In this document: positions 1 through 9,111 of the stretch, one piece after another
Position numbering within the stretch: the first letter of the stretch is position 1
Layout of the letters: each line of letters begins with the position of its first letter
Source: JBBDXS01 sp040902195
Lineage (GTDB): Bacteria; Chloroflexota; Dehalococcoidia; DSTF01; RBG-16-68-14
Assembly: GCA_040902195.1 (NCBI GenBank)
Contig: JBBDXS010000010.1
Span: 99,589-163,588 of the forward strand
Reading direction: 5' to 3'
DNA: 64,000 bases
The notes under the pieces: generated by a model
What the model was told of the DNA's origin: nothing
Seen by the model: the letters and a program-made list of their open reading frames with translations, nothing else
The model's database searches: none
Program-made: the position numbers and the translations under genes

Positions 1-1
1 C

Positions 2-223
2 GCGGATACCGTCCACGCGACGCTCTGCCTGCCGGACGACTCGTCGGAAGACCACCTGCAGAACATCATCAGCGAGGTGGACGAACGGCTGGTGATGAGC
101 GCGAACCCGTTTCGCGATGACTTCGTCGTGACCGTGTGGATCGGGCGGCAGGCCGGCGTCTACTCAGAGGACGTAGAAGAAGAGCTCGAGGAAGAGGACG
201 TCGAGGGCAACGGGCACTTCTAG
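2..223 (+). CDS. C-terminal fragment of an unknown acidic-tailed protein
   Basis: The frame is open from the first base of the window to a TAG at 221-223, giving 73 residues with no start in view. The visible part has a mixed alpha/beta look (a stretch around FVVTVWIGRQ), followed by a strongly acidic tail (EDVEEELEEEDVEG). The stop overlaps by four bases the end of the convergent response regulator gene. I do not recognise the family. The absence of stops, high GC third positions and the clean convergent junction support a real gene. Confidence 0.55.
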   Translation, partial: ADTVHATLCLPDDSSEDHLQNIISEVDERLVMSANPFRDDFVVTVWIGRQAGVYSEDVEEELEEEDVEGNGHF

Positions 224-975
224 CGTCCGTTGCGCGCCTTTCGCCCTCCCTTAGCGCCCGCCTGGCTCATCTCGACAACGACCCCGTAGCCCTGGTACGG
301 CTGGTTGCGCAGGATCTGGGCGTCCTCTCCAATCGCGCGGAGCTTGCGGCGCACGTTGCTCACGTGCGCCCGCACCACCTCGGCGCCGCCGGTGTCCTTC
401 GGATAGCCCCACGCGTGCTCGAGCAGCTCGGCGGGCGAGACGAACTCGCCGGGGCGCTCCATGAGGTAACGCATCAGCCGGTACTCCGTCTGCGTGAGAC
501 AGAGGGCGCCCCCGCTCGCGAAGAGCAGCTTGCGCTCCACGCCATCGAGCGCGACCGGTCCGGCGCGCAGCAGGCCGGCCTCGCGCGGCCGTGTGCAGAT
601 GGATAGGACACGCGTGATCTCCCGCTCGAGGTCGGCTGTGCGCAGCGGCTTCGTGACCAGGCCGTCGCGTCGCGGCTGGTACGAGACCGGCAACGCGGAG
701 GGCACCACCTTCGCGGACGGCGGCGCGATGAAGACGAACGCGGGGCGGCCGCTCTCGGCGCTGAGCGCGCGGCAGAGGTCATCGATCTCGCTTACGGGTA
801 GGATGCTATCGAGACAGATGAGGTCGACATCGACGCGACTAAGAAGGCGTCGCGCTTCGCGGAGGTCCGCCGCGGAGAGTACGTTATGTCCGAGCGTGGC
901 GGCCGATTCCTGCACGACCTGAGCCAGCATGGCGTCAGGACTCACCACGATCAAACGCGCCGGAGTCGTCGCCAT
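220..975 (-). CDS. OmpR-type response regulator with winged-helix output domain
   Basis: This 251-residue protein has an N-terminal receiver domain (about 7-130) and a C-terminal OmpR/PhoB winged helix (about 140-238). In the receiver, Asp56 (LICLDSILP) is the likely phosphoacceptor and Lys109 (VTKP) the conserved lysine. Only one acid is visible in the usual N-terminal acidic pair (SPD at 12-14), so metal binding may be altered. The output domain shows the family pattern LTQTEYRLMRYLMERPG and a recognition-helix region VRAHVSNVRRKLR. It would bind DNA and control transcription. No histidine kinase is adjacent, so it may be an orphan or the partner may be elsewhere. The upstream 216-base gap separates it from the divergent threonine aldolase gene. 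Confidence 0.85.
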   Translation of the reverse strand: MATTPARLIVVSPDAMLAQVVQESAATLGHNVLSAADLREARRLLSRVDVDLICLDSILPVSEIDDLCRALSAESGRPAFVFIAPPSAKVVPSALPVSYQPRRDGLVTKPLRTADLEREITRVLSICTRPREAGLLRAGPVALDGVERKLLFASGGALCLTQTEYRLMRYLMERPGEFVSPAELLEHAWGYPKDTGGAEVVRAHVSNVRRKLRAIGEDAQILRNQPYQGYGVVVEMSQAGAKGGRKARNGR

Positions 976-1191
976 AGGCGCCTCTCGCCAGAGTACGGGC
1001 CGGGACCTAACGATATGTAACGGAGGGACCTACCAAGCCACCCGGTCTATTATGCCACGTCCTGTCAAATTGGCAAGGGACGGGGTTGTGACCTGCGCCA
1101 AATCCTCGAAGCTCGAGGTCCGAGGTTCGATGGCGACGACAGGAACTGTGCTTGCCCGTGGGGGCCCCGAATCTTAGAATGCAGGGCGGTT

Positions 1192-2232
1192 ATGTCCCAA
1201 CACGTCATCGATCTGCGGAGCGACACGGTCACGCACCCCACGCCCGCCATGCGCGAGGCGATGGCGCAGGCGGAGGTGGGAGACGACGTCTTCGGCGAGG
1301 ACCCGACCGTGAAGCGCCTGGAATCGATGGCGGCCGAGCGCACGGGCAAGGAGGCGGCCGTATTCGTCGCGAGCGGGACGATGGGCAATCTCGTCTCGCT
1401 ACTGGCGCACTGCCAGCGCGGCGACGAGGCGATCGTGGGCAGAGAGGCGCACATCCTCCAGTACGAGGTCGCGGGCGCGGCCGCCGTCGGCGGGATCCTG
1501 CTGCGCGAAGTGCCGAACGGCGCGCACGGCATGCTCGACCTCAACGCCGTCGAGGCGACGGTCCGCGGCGAAAACATCCACTTCCCACGCACGGCGGTCG
1601 TCTGCCTCGAAAACACGCAGACCCGTTGCGGCGGCGGCGTGATCACGATCGAGGAGACGAAAGCGCTCGCGGAGCTGGCGCACCGGCACGGCATCGCGGT
1701 GCACCTGGACGGCGCGCGCATCTTCAACGCCGCTATCGCGCTGGGAGTCGAGGCGAAGGAGCTGACGGCGGACGTCGATTCGGTGACGTTCTGCCTCTCG
1801 AAAGGGCTGTCCGCGCCGGTGGGCTCGGTCGTGTGCGGCCCGGCGGCGTTCGTCGCAAAAGCGCGTAAGGCGCGCAAGACGCTCGGCGGCGGCATGCGGC
1901 AGGCGGGTGTGATCGCGGCCGCGGGCGTCGTCGCGCTGGAAACGATGGTCGAGCGCCTCGCCGAGGACCACGAGCACGCGCGCGTCCTGGCGACGGGCCT
2001 CGCCCAGGTGCCGGGCATTCGCATCGACCCCGAGGCCGTGCAGACGAACATCGTCATCTTCGAGATCGCGGGCGACCAGCTCACGTTCCGGCGGCGCCTG
2101 CGCGACGCCGGGCTGCTGACGACGCCGATCGGCGGCGGCCGCCTCCGCATGGTCACGCACCACGGCATCACGCGCGCCGACATCGACGAGGCGCTTGAGC
2201 GCGTGCGGGGCGCGGCAAAGGCGGCCGCTTAA
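1192..2232 (+). CDS. ltaE: Low-specificity L-threonine aldolase (PLP enzyme)
   Basis: At 346 residues this matches the usual length of bacterial low-specificity threonine aldolases, which split L-threonine or L-allo-threonine into glycine and acetaldehyde. The N-terminal IDLRSDTVTHPT motif is diagnostic. Asp173 in HLDGAR should contact the pyridoxal phosphate ring nitrogen and Lys204 in CLSKGLSAPVGS should form the Schiff base. The enzyme is cytoplasmic and fold-type I. The chosen ATG gives the canonical N-terminus. The next gene begins three bases after the stop, so the two are probably co-transcribed, although the lipoprotein downstream has no obvious metabolic link. Confidence 0.93.
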   Translation: MSQHVIDLRSDTVTHPTPAMREAMAQAEVGDDVFGEDPTVKRLESMAAERTGKEAAVFVASGTMGNLVSLLAHCQRGDEAIVGREAHILQYEVAGAAAVGGILLREVPNGAHGMLDLNAVEATVRGENIHFPRTAVVCLENTQTRCGGGVITIEETKALAELAHRHGIAVHLDGARIFNAAIALGVEAKELTADVDSVTFCLSKGLSAPVGSVVCGPAAFVAKARKARKTLGGGMRQAGVIAAAGVVALETMVERLAEDHEHARVLATGLAQVPGIRIDPEAVQTNIVIFEIAGDQLTFRRRLRDAGLLTTPIGGGRLRMVTHHGITRADIDEALERVRGAAKAAA

Positions 2233-2235
2233 CCG

Positions 2236-3036
2236 ATGCGCATCCTCCTGCTCGCAGTCTCGCTTGTGGCTTCCCTGCTCCTGGCCGGCTGCTATCAGGA
2301 CGAAGAGATCATTACGCGGGACATCGTCGAGACGATCCCGTGGCCCGATCACGAAGAAGCCGATTACGCGGTGTACGATCGTGACGACAAGGACCTCGAA
2401 GAGCTGCTCCAACATGGCACGCTCATCGTTGATAGGACAGGCGACCAGTACGAGTTTCAGATCAACTTCGAGGGTGCCGCCGGGGCGGAAGTGCAGGGGA
2501 CGGATGAGACCTCGGTGCTCGTCGACGCAATGACGCTGAAGCCGGACTTCGTGCGGCGCGAGCGGCACCTCGACGACGAGGATACGGTCGTCGAAGGGAC
2601 CTACGACCACGAGACCGACGTGCTCGTCATCAAGTTCACAGAGGGTGGCGAAGAGCGGACCCTGCCGATACGGCTGGACAGAGAGAACTACTACGACAAT
2701 GACGAATCGTTGTTCATCTGGCGGACGATCCCGTTCGCCGAGAACTACAAGGCGAACTACGATACCGTGCTACCCAACGTGCGCTCGATCCAGGGCGTGA
2801 CGATCGAGGTCACGGCGCGAGAAGAGATCACGGTACCCGGCGGCACGTTCGACACGTGGCGCCTGGAGATTGGTGGCGAGAAGGGGCTGCACCAGGCCGC
2901 CTGGTTCGCGACGTCGCCGGACCACCGCCTCGTGAAGTACGACAACAGCCAGCAGCTCGTCGTGCTCACCGCCTACCGCGGCGATAGCGAGACCGCGCCC
3001 ACCGCAACGACGACTCCCCTTGCCCCAAACCCCTGA
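2236..3036 (+). CDS. Secreted lipoprotein of unknown function
   Basis: The 266-residue product begins with a lipoprotein signal peptide ending in a lipobox (LLLAGC, Cys19), so it should be exported and lipidated. The mature part is rich in Asp, Glu and beta-strand-like stretches, with no catalytic motif I can name. The tail is a short Thr/Pro-rich stretch. It starts three bases after the threonine aldolase stop. I do not recognise the family. The amino acid pattern (EEITVPGGTFDTWRLE) resembles beta-rich extracytoplasmic domains that follow a lipobox in other Gram-positive-like or Chloroflexota envelopes, but that is only an impression. Confidence 0.75.
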   Translation: MRILLLAVSLVASLLLAGCYQDEEIITRDIVETIPWPDHEEADYAVYDRDDKDLEELLQHGTLIVDRTGDQYEFQINFEGAAGAEVQGTDETSVLVDAMTLKPDFVRRERHLDDEDTVVEGTYDHETDVLVIKFTEGGEERTLPIRLDRENYYDNDESLFIWRTIPFAENYKANYDTVLPNVRSIQGVTIEVTAREEITVPGGTFDTWRLEIGGEKGLHQAAWFATSPDHRLVKYDNSQQLVVLTAYRGDSETAPTATTTPLAPNP

Positions 3037-3052
3037 CCCTTGACTCGCGTGG

Positions 3053-3058
3053 TATAAT
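3053..3058 (+). promoter_or_regulatory. Perfect -10 box six bases before a GTG start
   Basis: TATAAT lies at 3053-3058 and the GTG start of the dockerin protein is at 3065. There is no room for a ribosome binding site, so the transcript probably begins at or next to the start codon. Confidence 0.6.
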
Positions 3059-3064
3059 CGCAGC

Positions 3065-3937
3065 GTGAAATGGCTAGTCGTGGCGGCAGTCGTAGCAGCG
3101 GCGCTCGGGCTCGCTGCGAACGGCCACGCTCAAGAAACGCCCCCCTTCCTGGGTGACGCCGACTGCAACGATGTCGTCGCGAGTATTGATGCCGCGATTA
3201 CCCTTCAGTACGGGGCGTCGCTGAGCTCTTCCGTGCCCTGCCCCGAAAGCGCGGACGCGACGCTGGACGACAGAATCGACTCCCGAGACGCTAGTCTCAT
3301 GTTGCAGATGTCCGCGGGGTTGATCGCCGGCATTGTCCACGAAACGATGGCCGTCGAGCCGACGGGAGCATGTGACGTCGAGCAAACGTCGTGTACGTTC
3401 GACGCGGGGGCTGAGTTCAATGTTTCGGTCGTGTTGCACAGCCTCCCACGAGGCGGCACCTACGTGGCGTTCCAGACGCAAATCTTCCCCGGCGGGCTGA
3501 TCTATCGCCCGACGCAGGATTCAGCGGACGAGATCGTCTGGCCGGACGCGGCGTTCCTGGTCCGCAGTCCAGGTGTGACGCCCTTTAAAGTCACCGAGAT
3601 CAATCACGGAGCTGCTACGTCGCCAGTGCCGCCCTATCCCGACAGCTCATTCGACGGCCCGCTGGTGACGGTGACCCTCGTTTGCCCCGAGCAGACCGGG
3701 GCGCATACCATCGCGCTCGGGTCGTATGAGCCGAGCGACGTTCTCGAGTCATTCAGCAACACCCTGGGAAGCGGGGTCCTGGCGTTACCGGCATCGGGAG
3801 CGTCTTGGGCTACACGCATGATCTACAGCTCACAGGTTGTCGGCCGGATCGCCGTCGATGGCAACCAGGACGGAATCTTCGAACCTCACGAGACTGACTT
3901 GCCCGTTTCGCAGACGCTCACGATCAACTGCGTCTAG
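3065..3937 (+). CDS. Secreted protein with dockerin-like pair and cohesin-like domain
   Basis: This 290-residue protein starts with a GTG and has a classical signal peptide (cleavage likely near GHA-QE, residue 22). Residues about 28-80 contain two dockerin-like half repeats: GDADCNDVVASIDAAITLQY and a second built on IDSRDASLMLQ. The acidic loop of the second half is degenerate. The remainder (about 95-285) is beta-rich and begins with a stretch (AGAEFNVSVVLHSLPRGGTY) that resembles the start of cohesin-like sandwiches. The protein therefore may carry both partners of a cohesin-dockerin interaction. It ends flush against the convergent thermonuclease gene. Function is unknown; surface assembly is an inference from the domain types and from two other dockerin proteins at the right end of the window. 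Confidence 0.75.
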   Translation: MKWLVVAAVVAAALGLAANGHAQETPPFLGDADCNDVVASIDAAITLQYGASLSSSVPCPESADATLDDRIDSRDASLMLQMSAGLIAGIVHETMAVEPTGACDVEQTSCTFDAGAEFNVSVVLHSLPRGGTYVAFQTQIFPGGLIYRPTQDSADEIVWPDAAFLVRSPGVTPFKVTEINHGAATSPVPPYPDSSFDGPLVTVTLVCPEQTGAHTIALGSYEPSDVLESFSNTLGSGVLALPASGASWATRMIYSSQVVGRIAVDGNQDGIFEPHETDLPVSQTLTINCV

Positions 3938-4594
3938 CTACTCCCACAGGCACCCTACGCCCGCCGCCTCCGCGTCCGCCTCCAGCGCGATGAGCTGGTC
4001 TCGATACGCGCCGTCCTCCGTCCACGCGTGAGCGTAGCCCTCCGCGATCATCCGCGCGTCGATCGACGCGCCGTCCTCCGCGAAGACATAGCGCAGCAGC
4101 CGGTCGAAGCGATCGCGGTCGCGCGCGTCCGGCAGCAGCAGCACCGTCTCGCCCGCGAGCGACTCGTTGCGCGCGCTAGCTTCGCCGAAGCACGGCTCGC
4201 CGCGCTCCGGCGTATCGATGCCGTAGTAGCGCACGCGCTCTGTCTCGCCGTCCAGCTCGACATCGATCGTGTCGCCGTCGATGATATCGACGACGCGCGC
4301 GCGTTCGAGCAGCGCCGCTTCGGGCGCGATGTCCGGCAGCGAGCTCGATGGCGTCCCGGTCCTCGCCGGCTCGTCGGTTGTGCGCGCGACCGCTGTTGCG
4401 GCAACGGTGGGTGTCGCATCGGTCGCATCGTCGCTGCCGCTGCCCGGGAAGCACTGCCCCAGCAGTAATCCGAGACCGAGCACCGCGAACGCGGCGATCA
4501 GCCACTTGTTGCTGCGACGCCGCAGGAACGGCGGCAGCGTCCGCGACGCGGCTGGCGGCGGGCGCCGGACTCGGCGGCGGCGGCGGCGAGGCAT
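3938..4594 (-). CDS. Membrane-anchored thermonuclease (SNase-like) protein
   Basis: The start was placed at 4594, giving 218 residues. An Arg-rich cytoplasmic stretch is followed by a membrane segment (WLIAAFAVLGLGLLLG) and a Thr/Ala-rich spacer. The C-terminal domain (about 90-218) is a staphylococcal nuclease fold: VVDIIDGDTIDV carries the metal-binding Asp region, RVRYYGIDTPE the catalytic Arg, Asp and Glu, and RDRFDRLLRYVF the second Arg. It would cleave DNA or RNA outside the cytoplasmic membrane, with calcium. A longer frame runs upstream to 4885 but crosses the low-complexity repeat at 4636-4692, so I reject that extension. The stop abuts the stop of the convergent dockerin gene. Confidence 0.85.
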   Translation of the reverse strand: MPRRRRRRVRRPPPAASRTLPPFLRRRSNKWLIAAFAVLGLGLLLGQCFPGSGSDDATDATPTVAATAVARTTDEPARTGTPSSSLPDIAPEAALLERARVVDIIDGDTIDVELDGETERVRYYGIDTPERGEPCFGEASARNESLAGETVLLLPDARDRDRFDRLLRYVFAEDGASIDARMIAEGYAHAWTEDGAYRDQLIALEADAEAAGVGCLWE

Positions 4595-4635
4595 GTGTAG
4601 AGGGTGCAGGGTCTGGGGTTTAGGGTCTAGGGCGT

Positions 4636-4692
4636 GGTTCTGGGTTCTCGGTTCTGGGTTCTCGGTTCTTGGTTCTGGGCTCTTGGTTCTCC
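4636..4692. repeat. Low-complexity tandem repeat of GGTTCTGGGTTCTC type
   Basis: Four to five imperfect copies of a 7- or 14-base unit (GGTTCTG/GGTTCTC) lie between the divergent thermonuclease and LuxR-type genes. The repeat is GT-rich on the plus strand, unlike its neighbours. No function is evident; slippage-prone spacer DNA is the simplest reading. Confidence 0.8.
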
Positions 4693-4744
4693 TGGAATCA
4701 CAAAGTGTAGTGTAATTCTGCGCCCGGAAGGCTAAGCTGGGCCC

Positions 4745-5800
4745 ATGGGCAAGCGTGGACGGCCTCGCCACCCGGATGTGCTGACGCCGCGCGAGTGGGA
4801 GGTGCTCGGCCTCGTGCGCGGCGGGCTCTCCAACGATGCGATCGCGGCGCGGCTCGGCATCAGTCTGGACGGCGTGAAGTACCACGTCTCGGAGATCCTG
4901 GGCAAGCTCGGGCTGGAGAACCGTACTGATGCGGCTCGCTGGGCGGAAGAGCCGTCGCGGCCGCGCGCGTGGTCGGGCGCGCTGGCGCCGCTCGCGTTCC
5001 TGCGGCGGCTACCGTTCGGATGGGCCTCGGGCGTCGCAGCGGCGGTCGCGGTCGCCGCGATTGTCGCCGGGCTGACGGTGCTGATCTGGGCGGTTGCATC
5101 GGAGGGAGGACGCGCGGTACCGGCGCGGCTCGAGGGGCTGACGGCGGAGAACTTCGCGGCGCGTGTGGCGGAGGCGATGAGCGCCGAGGGCATGGTCTAC
5201 CACGTCGTCAGCGAGCAGTACCAGCAGTTCGACCAGCGCGCCGCAGCTCGCAACTCTACGGTCGAAGCCTGGATCGACTTCGCGGGAGCCCGGACGCGCG
5301 AGGACGTGAGGGCGGGACCTGCCGGTTCGAGCGAGGACATACCGGAGCACCTGATGAGTATTGCCGTTAACGACACGCAATACAGCTATGACGGCACGGA
5401 ATCGACAAGCGAGCAAACGCAGACGTGCGCGGGCGTTACATTCTATGTCGCGATCTCGCTGCCGCTCCTCTGTGACGGGGCGATCGATGAAGCGGACCTG
5501 GCGAACGCGACGCTCGACCTCAATGCAGCGTATGAAGGTACGCCCGCCGTCGCGCTCTCCTTTGAGAGCGAAATCGCCGGGTTCGACAACGGAAATGAAA
5601 CGCGCCTTCCGATAAACGTCACGTACTACGCTCATCGCGACACGCTGCTGCCGCTCGCTCGCGTCTCAGAGATCCACGTCGACACCGGCCTCATCAGGAC
5701 GGCAGTCGCAACGGACACCTACGGCGGCGAGCTGATCGACCGCAGCGAGCTGCCGGACAGCTTCTTCGATCCCGCGGCCATCGGCTATACCGAGGGCTAG
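4745..5800 (+). CDS. LuxR-type HTH fused to a membrane segment and an extracytoplasmic domain
   Basis: The 351-residue product has a GerE/LuxR helix-turn-helix at its very N-terminus (about 10-66: LTPREWEVLGLV, LSNDAIAARLGIS, VKYHVSEILGKLG). A single membrane helix follows at about 96-116 (VAAAVAVAAIVAGLTVLIWAV). The last 230 residues are predicted to lie outside and resemble beta-rich lipid- or lipoprotein-sorting folds only weakly. The layout is that of a one-component membrane-bound transcription regulator, with the order CadC/ToxR-like but a LuxR DNA-binding domain. No receiver domain is present. TAAGCT at 4733-4738, six bases before the ATG, suggests leaderless transcription. The ligand or stimulus cannot be read from the sequence. 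Confidence 0.8.
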   Translation: MGKRGRPRHPDVLTPREWEVLGLVRGGLSNDAIAARLGISLDGVKYHVSEILGKLGLENRTDAARWAEEPSRPRAWSGALAPLAFLRRLPFGWASGVAAAVAVAAIVAGLTVLIWAVASEGGRAVPARLEGLTAENFAARVAEAMSAEGMVYHVVSEQYQQFDQRAAARNSTVEAWIDFAGARTREDVRAGPAGSSEDIPEHLMSIAVNDTQYSYDGTESTSEQTQTCAGVTFYVAISLPLLCDGAIDEADLANATLDLNAAYEGTPAVALSFESEIAGFDNGNETRLPINVTYYAHRDTLLPLARVSEIHVDTGLIRTAVATDTYGGELIDRSELPDSFFDPAAIGYTEG

Positions 5801-5881
5801 CGGAGGCCGGGCAGCGCGGCACCTGCCAGGCTAAAGCCTGGCCTTCGAATCCCTGCCCGACCCCTGCGCTATAATCGCTGC

Positions 5882-8800
5882 GTGGCCCCCAAGACCCCGC
5901 CGCCCCAGTCCAAAAAGACCGCCCCCGCGCGCACGAAGAAGGCCCCTCCGGCGTCGGCGGAGCAGCAGCCGCTCGGCCTCGCGCCAGAGACTGAGCCGCC
6001 GCCTGCGACCGAGAAGCCGTCGCCACGCGCGAAGAAGGGCTCGGACGGCAAGCAGCGCCTCGTCATCCTCGATGGCCACGGGCTGATCTACCGCGCCTAT
6101 TACGCCATGCCGGAGCCGCTCACCGTCCGCGCCACGGGCGAGGTAGTGACGGCGGTCTACGGCTTCGCGAACTCGCTCATCACGGTGCTGAACGAGCTGA
6201 AGCCGACGCACGTCGCCGTCGCGCTCGACCCGCCGGGCCCGACGTTCCGTCATGAGAAGGACGTGACGTACAAATCGAACCGCTTCGACGCGCTCAAGGC
6301 GCAGGTCAACGGCATCATTACGTCGCTGCGCGCGCCGGAGGAGATTAAGCAGCAGCTCGAGCAGTGCGTGACCTCCGCGAAGGACTCGCGCGCGATCGAA
6401 AGCGGCCTCGCGAAGTACATCGAGCAGCTCGATGTGCCGGAACGGCTGCGACAGGACATCCTCCGCACGACGCAGCCGGTGCAGGCGCTGCGCGAGATCG
6501 GCCAGCAGGCGGCGCGCGTGCGCGAGCTGGTCGAGGCGTTCGGCATCCCCGTCTACATGCTGCAGGGCTACGAGGCAGACGACGTCCTCGGCGCGCTGGC
6601 GAAGCAGGCGGAGCAGGCCGGCGTCGAAACGTTCCTCGTCACGCTCGACAGCGACGTGATCCAGCTCGTGCGCGACCGCGTGAAGGTGTTCATGATGCGC
6701 CCCTACCAGCGCGATGTCGTGATCTACGACGACAAGGCGGCGCGCGAGCGCTACGGCATCGAGCCTCAGCAGATGCCCGACCTCAAGGGCCTCAAGGGCG
6801 ACACGTCCGACAACATCCCCGGCGTCCCCGGCGTCGGCGACAAGACGGCCGTCAAGCTCGTACAGCAGTTCGGCTCCATGGAGAACTTGTACGCGCACAT
6901 CGATGAGGTCGAGCCCGTGAAGCTGCGCGAGAAACTGCGCGACAACGAGGCCGTCGCGCGGCACAGCAAAGACATGGCGACGATCGACGCGAACGCACCG
7001 GTCACGCTCGATCTCGACGCGTGCGAGTTCGCCCACTACGACCGCGATGCGGCGGCAGCGTTCCTACGCGAGCTAGAGTTCAAGACGCTCGTCCCGCGGC
7101 TACCGGAGAGCAAGCTGCCGCCCTCGGGTGACGAGAAGCGCGCGGCGGCGGAAGCAACGGTGCTGTCCGGGCAGGACTACCGCACGATCTACAGCGAAGA
7201 GGAGCTCGACGACCTCGTCAAGAAGCTACGCGCGGCGAAGTCGTTCTCGTTCGACACCGAGACGACGGACCAGCACCCGCTGACGTGCTCGCTCGTCGGC
7301 ATGTCGTTCTCGTGGGCCGAAGGCCAGGCCGCGTACATTCCGGTCGCGCACCGGCCCAGCCTCGGCGCGAAGGAGCAGCTCCCGCTCGACGCGGTCCTCG
7401 CGAAGATCGGTCCGCTACTCGCGGACGAATCGCTCGGGAAAATCGGCCACAACGCGAAGTTCGACATCGAGGTGCTCGGCGGCTGCGGAGTCGACGTGCT
7501 TAACGTGCCGTTCGACTCGATGATCGCGGCGTACTTGCTCGGCGAAGGCGGCGGCGAGGCCGTGCGTCCCGGCAGCGGCTCGTTGGGGCTGAAGTGGCTC
7601 GTGTCGCGCCGGCTCGACATTGAGATGAAGCCGATCACCGACCTGATCGGCCAGGGCGCCAAGCAGATCTCGATGGCCGACGTGCCGGTCGAGGACGCGG
7701 CGCCGTACGCCTGCGCGGACGCGGACATGACGCTGCGATTGCGGCCCGCCATGGAGGCGGACCTCCAGGCGCAGGGCCTCTGGAAGCTTTTCGAGGAAAT
7801 CGAGATGCCGCTGATGCAGGTGCTGGCGCGCATGGAGCAGACCGGCGTCGCCATCGACACGGATGCGCTGCGCAAGATGTCGCGCACGCTGGCGAAGCAG
7901 ATCGAGCGGCTGGAGCGCGACGCCTACGAGGCGGTCGGACACGAGTTCAACCTTGGGTCCCCGCAACAGCTCTCGCAGGTGCTCTTCGAGGACCTCGGCC
8001 TGCCCAAGACGCGCAAGACGAAGCAAGGCTACACGACGGACGCCTCCGCACTCGAGGCGTTGCGTGGTGCGCACGCGCTCGTCGACATCCTGCTCGAGTG
8101 GCGGCAGCTCACCAAACTGAAGTCAACGTACATCGATTCGCTGCCGGCGCTCGTCAACCCGAAGACGAATCGCATCCACACAAACTTCGCACAGACCGTC
8201 GCCGCGACGGGGCGGCTCTCGTCCCAGGAGCCGAACCTCCAGAACATCCCGGTGCGCACGGAGCTTGGGAACGAGATCCGGCGCTGCTTCATCGCGCGCG
8301 ACTACGGCCCCGACCCTGTGCTGCTCGCAGCGGACTACTCGCAGATCGAGCTGCGCATCCTCGCGCACGTATCGCAGGACCCCGCGCTGATCGAGGCGTT
8401 CCGGAACGACGAGGACATCCACGCCGCGACGGCCTCGAGCGTGTTCGGCGTGGAGCTCGACGCGGTTACGCCGGACCAGCGCCGCCGCGCGAAGGTGTTC
8501 AACTTCGGTGTCCTGTACGGCCTGAGCGAGTTCGGGCTGTCGACGCGCGAAGGCATCTCGCGCGAAGAGGCGTCGGGCTTCATCGAGCGCTACTTCGCGT
8601 CCTACCCGAAGGTGCGTGAGTGGCGCGACGAGGCGATCGCAAGCTGCCGGGCGAAGGGCTACGCGGAGACGCTCGTTGGGCGGCGGCGCTCCGTGCCGGA
8701 GATCAAGTCCGCGAACTTCCAGGTGCGCTCGGCGGCGGAGCGGATCGCGATCAACATGCCGGCACAGGGCACGGCGTCGGACATCATCAAGATCGCGATG

Positions 8801-9037
8801 AACCAGATCGATGCTGAGCTGACAGAGCGCGGCCTGACGTCGAAGATGATCCTGCAGGTGCACGACGAGCTGATCTTCGAGCTGCCGCGAAAGGAGCTCG
8901 ATACGCTGCAGGAGATGGTGCTGCGCATCATGCCGCGCTCGCTCGAGCTGGTTGTGCCGCTCAAGGTCGACGTGAAGGTCGGCACAAACTGGGGCGAGCT
9001 GGAAGTGATGCCGCCCATCGCCAGCGCGAAGGGGTAA
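5882..9037 (+). CDS. polA: DNA polymerase I with 5' nuclease, proofreading and polymerase domains
   Basis: The 1051-residue protein is longer than typical Pol I (about 830-930). Residues 1-57 are a Pro/Lys/Ala-rich tail. The FEN-type 5' nuclease (about 58-390) has LVILDGHGLIYRAYYA and GYEADDVLG, with about 65 extra residues near 135-212. The 3'-5' exonuclease looks active: FDTETT, GHNAKFD and YACADAD supply the four acids. Polymerase motifs A (AADYSQIELR), B (RRRAKVFNFGVLYGLS) and C (QVHDELIFE) are intact. The GTG start lies six bases after TATAAT (5870-5875), so the mRNA is probably leaderless. It fills repair gaps and removes Okazaki primers. The HRDC and mutM genes follow in the same direction, forming a DNA repair group. 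Confidence 0.97.
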   Translation: MAPKTPPPQSKKTAPARTKKAPPASAEQQPLGLAPETEPPPATEKPSPRAKKGSDGKQRLVILDGHGLIYRAYYAMPEPLTVRATGEVVTAVYGFANSLITVLNELKPTHVAVALDPPGPTFRHEKDVTYKSNRFDALKAQVNGIITSLRAPEEIKQQLEQCVTSAKDSRAIESGLAKYIEQLDVPERLRQDILRTTQPVQALREIGQQAARVRELVEAFGIPVYMLQGYEADDVLGALAKQAEQAGVETFLVTLDSDVIQLVRDRVKVFMMRPYQRDVVIYDDKAARERYGIEPQQMPDLKGLKGDTSDNIPGVPGVGDKTAVKLVQQFGSMENLYAHIDEVEPVKLREKLRDNEAVARHSKDMATIDANAPVTLDLDACEFAHYDRDAAAAFLRELEFKTLVPRLPESKLPPSGDEKRAAAEATVLSGQDYRTIYSEEELDDLVKKLRAAKSFSFDTETTDQHPLTCSLVGMSFSWAEGQAAYIPVAHRPSLGAKEQLPLDAVLAKIGPLLADESLGKIGHNAKFDIEVLGGCGVDVLNVPFDSMIAAYLLGEGGGEAVRPGSGSLGLKWLVSRRLDIEMKPITDLIGQGAKQISMADVPVEDAAPYACADADMTLRLRPAMEADLQAQGLWKLFEEIEMPLMQVLARMEQTGVAIDTDALRKMSRTLAKQIERLERDAYEAVGHEFNLGSPQQLSQVLFEDLGLPKTRKTKQGYTTDASALEALRGAHALVDILLEWRQLTKLKSTYIDSLPALVNPKTNRIHTNFAQTVAATGRLSSQEPNLQNIPVRTELGNEIRRCFIARDYGPDPVLLAADYSQIELRILAHVSQDPALIEAFRNDEDIHAATASSVFGVELDAVTPDQRRRAKVFNFGVLYGLSEFGLSTREGISREEASGFIERYFASYPKVREWRDEAIASCRAKGYAETLVGRRRSVPEIKSANFQVRSAAERIAINMPAQGTASDIIKIAMNQIDAELTERGLTSKMILQVHDELIFELPRKELDTLQEMVLRIMPRSLELVVPLKVDVKVGTNWGELEVMPPIASAKG

Positions 9038-9111
9038 TAGACAAGGACCTCTCTACGCGAGAGCAAGCATAAGGAAGGCCCGCGGCGTGGCGGTTCATGC
9101 AGGAGGCAGCC

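Noticed and set aside
4595..4885. N-terminal extension of the thermonuclease
   Set aside because: It would be read from the GGTTCTGGG low-complexity repeat and has no start signals; 4594 gives a natural Arg-rich membrane N-terminus.
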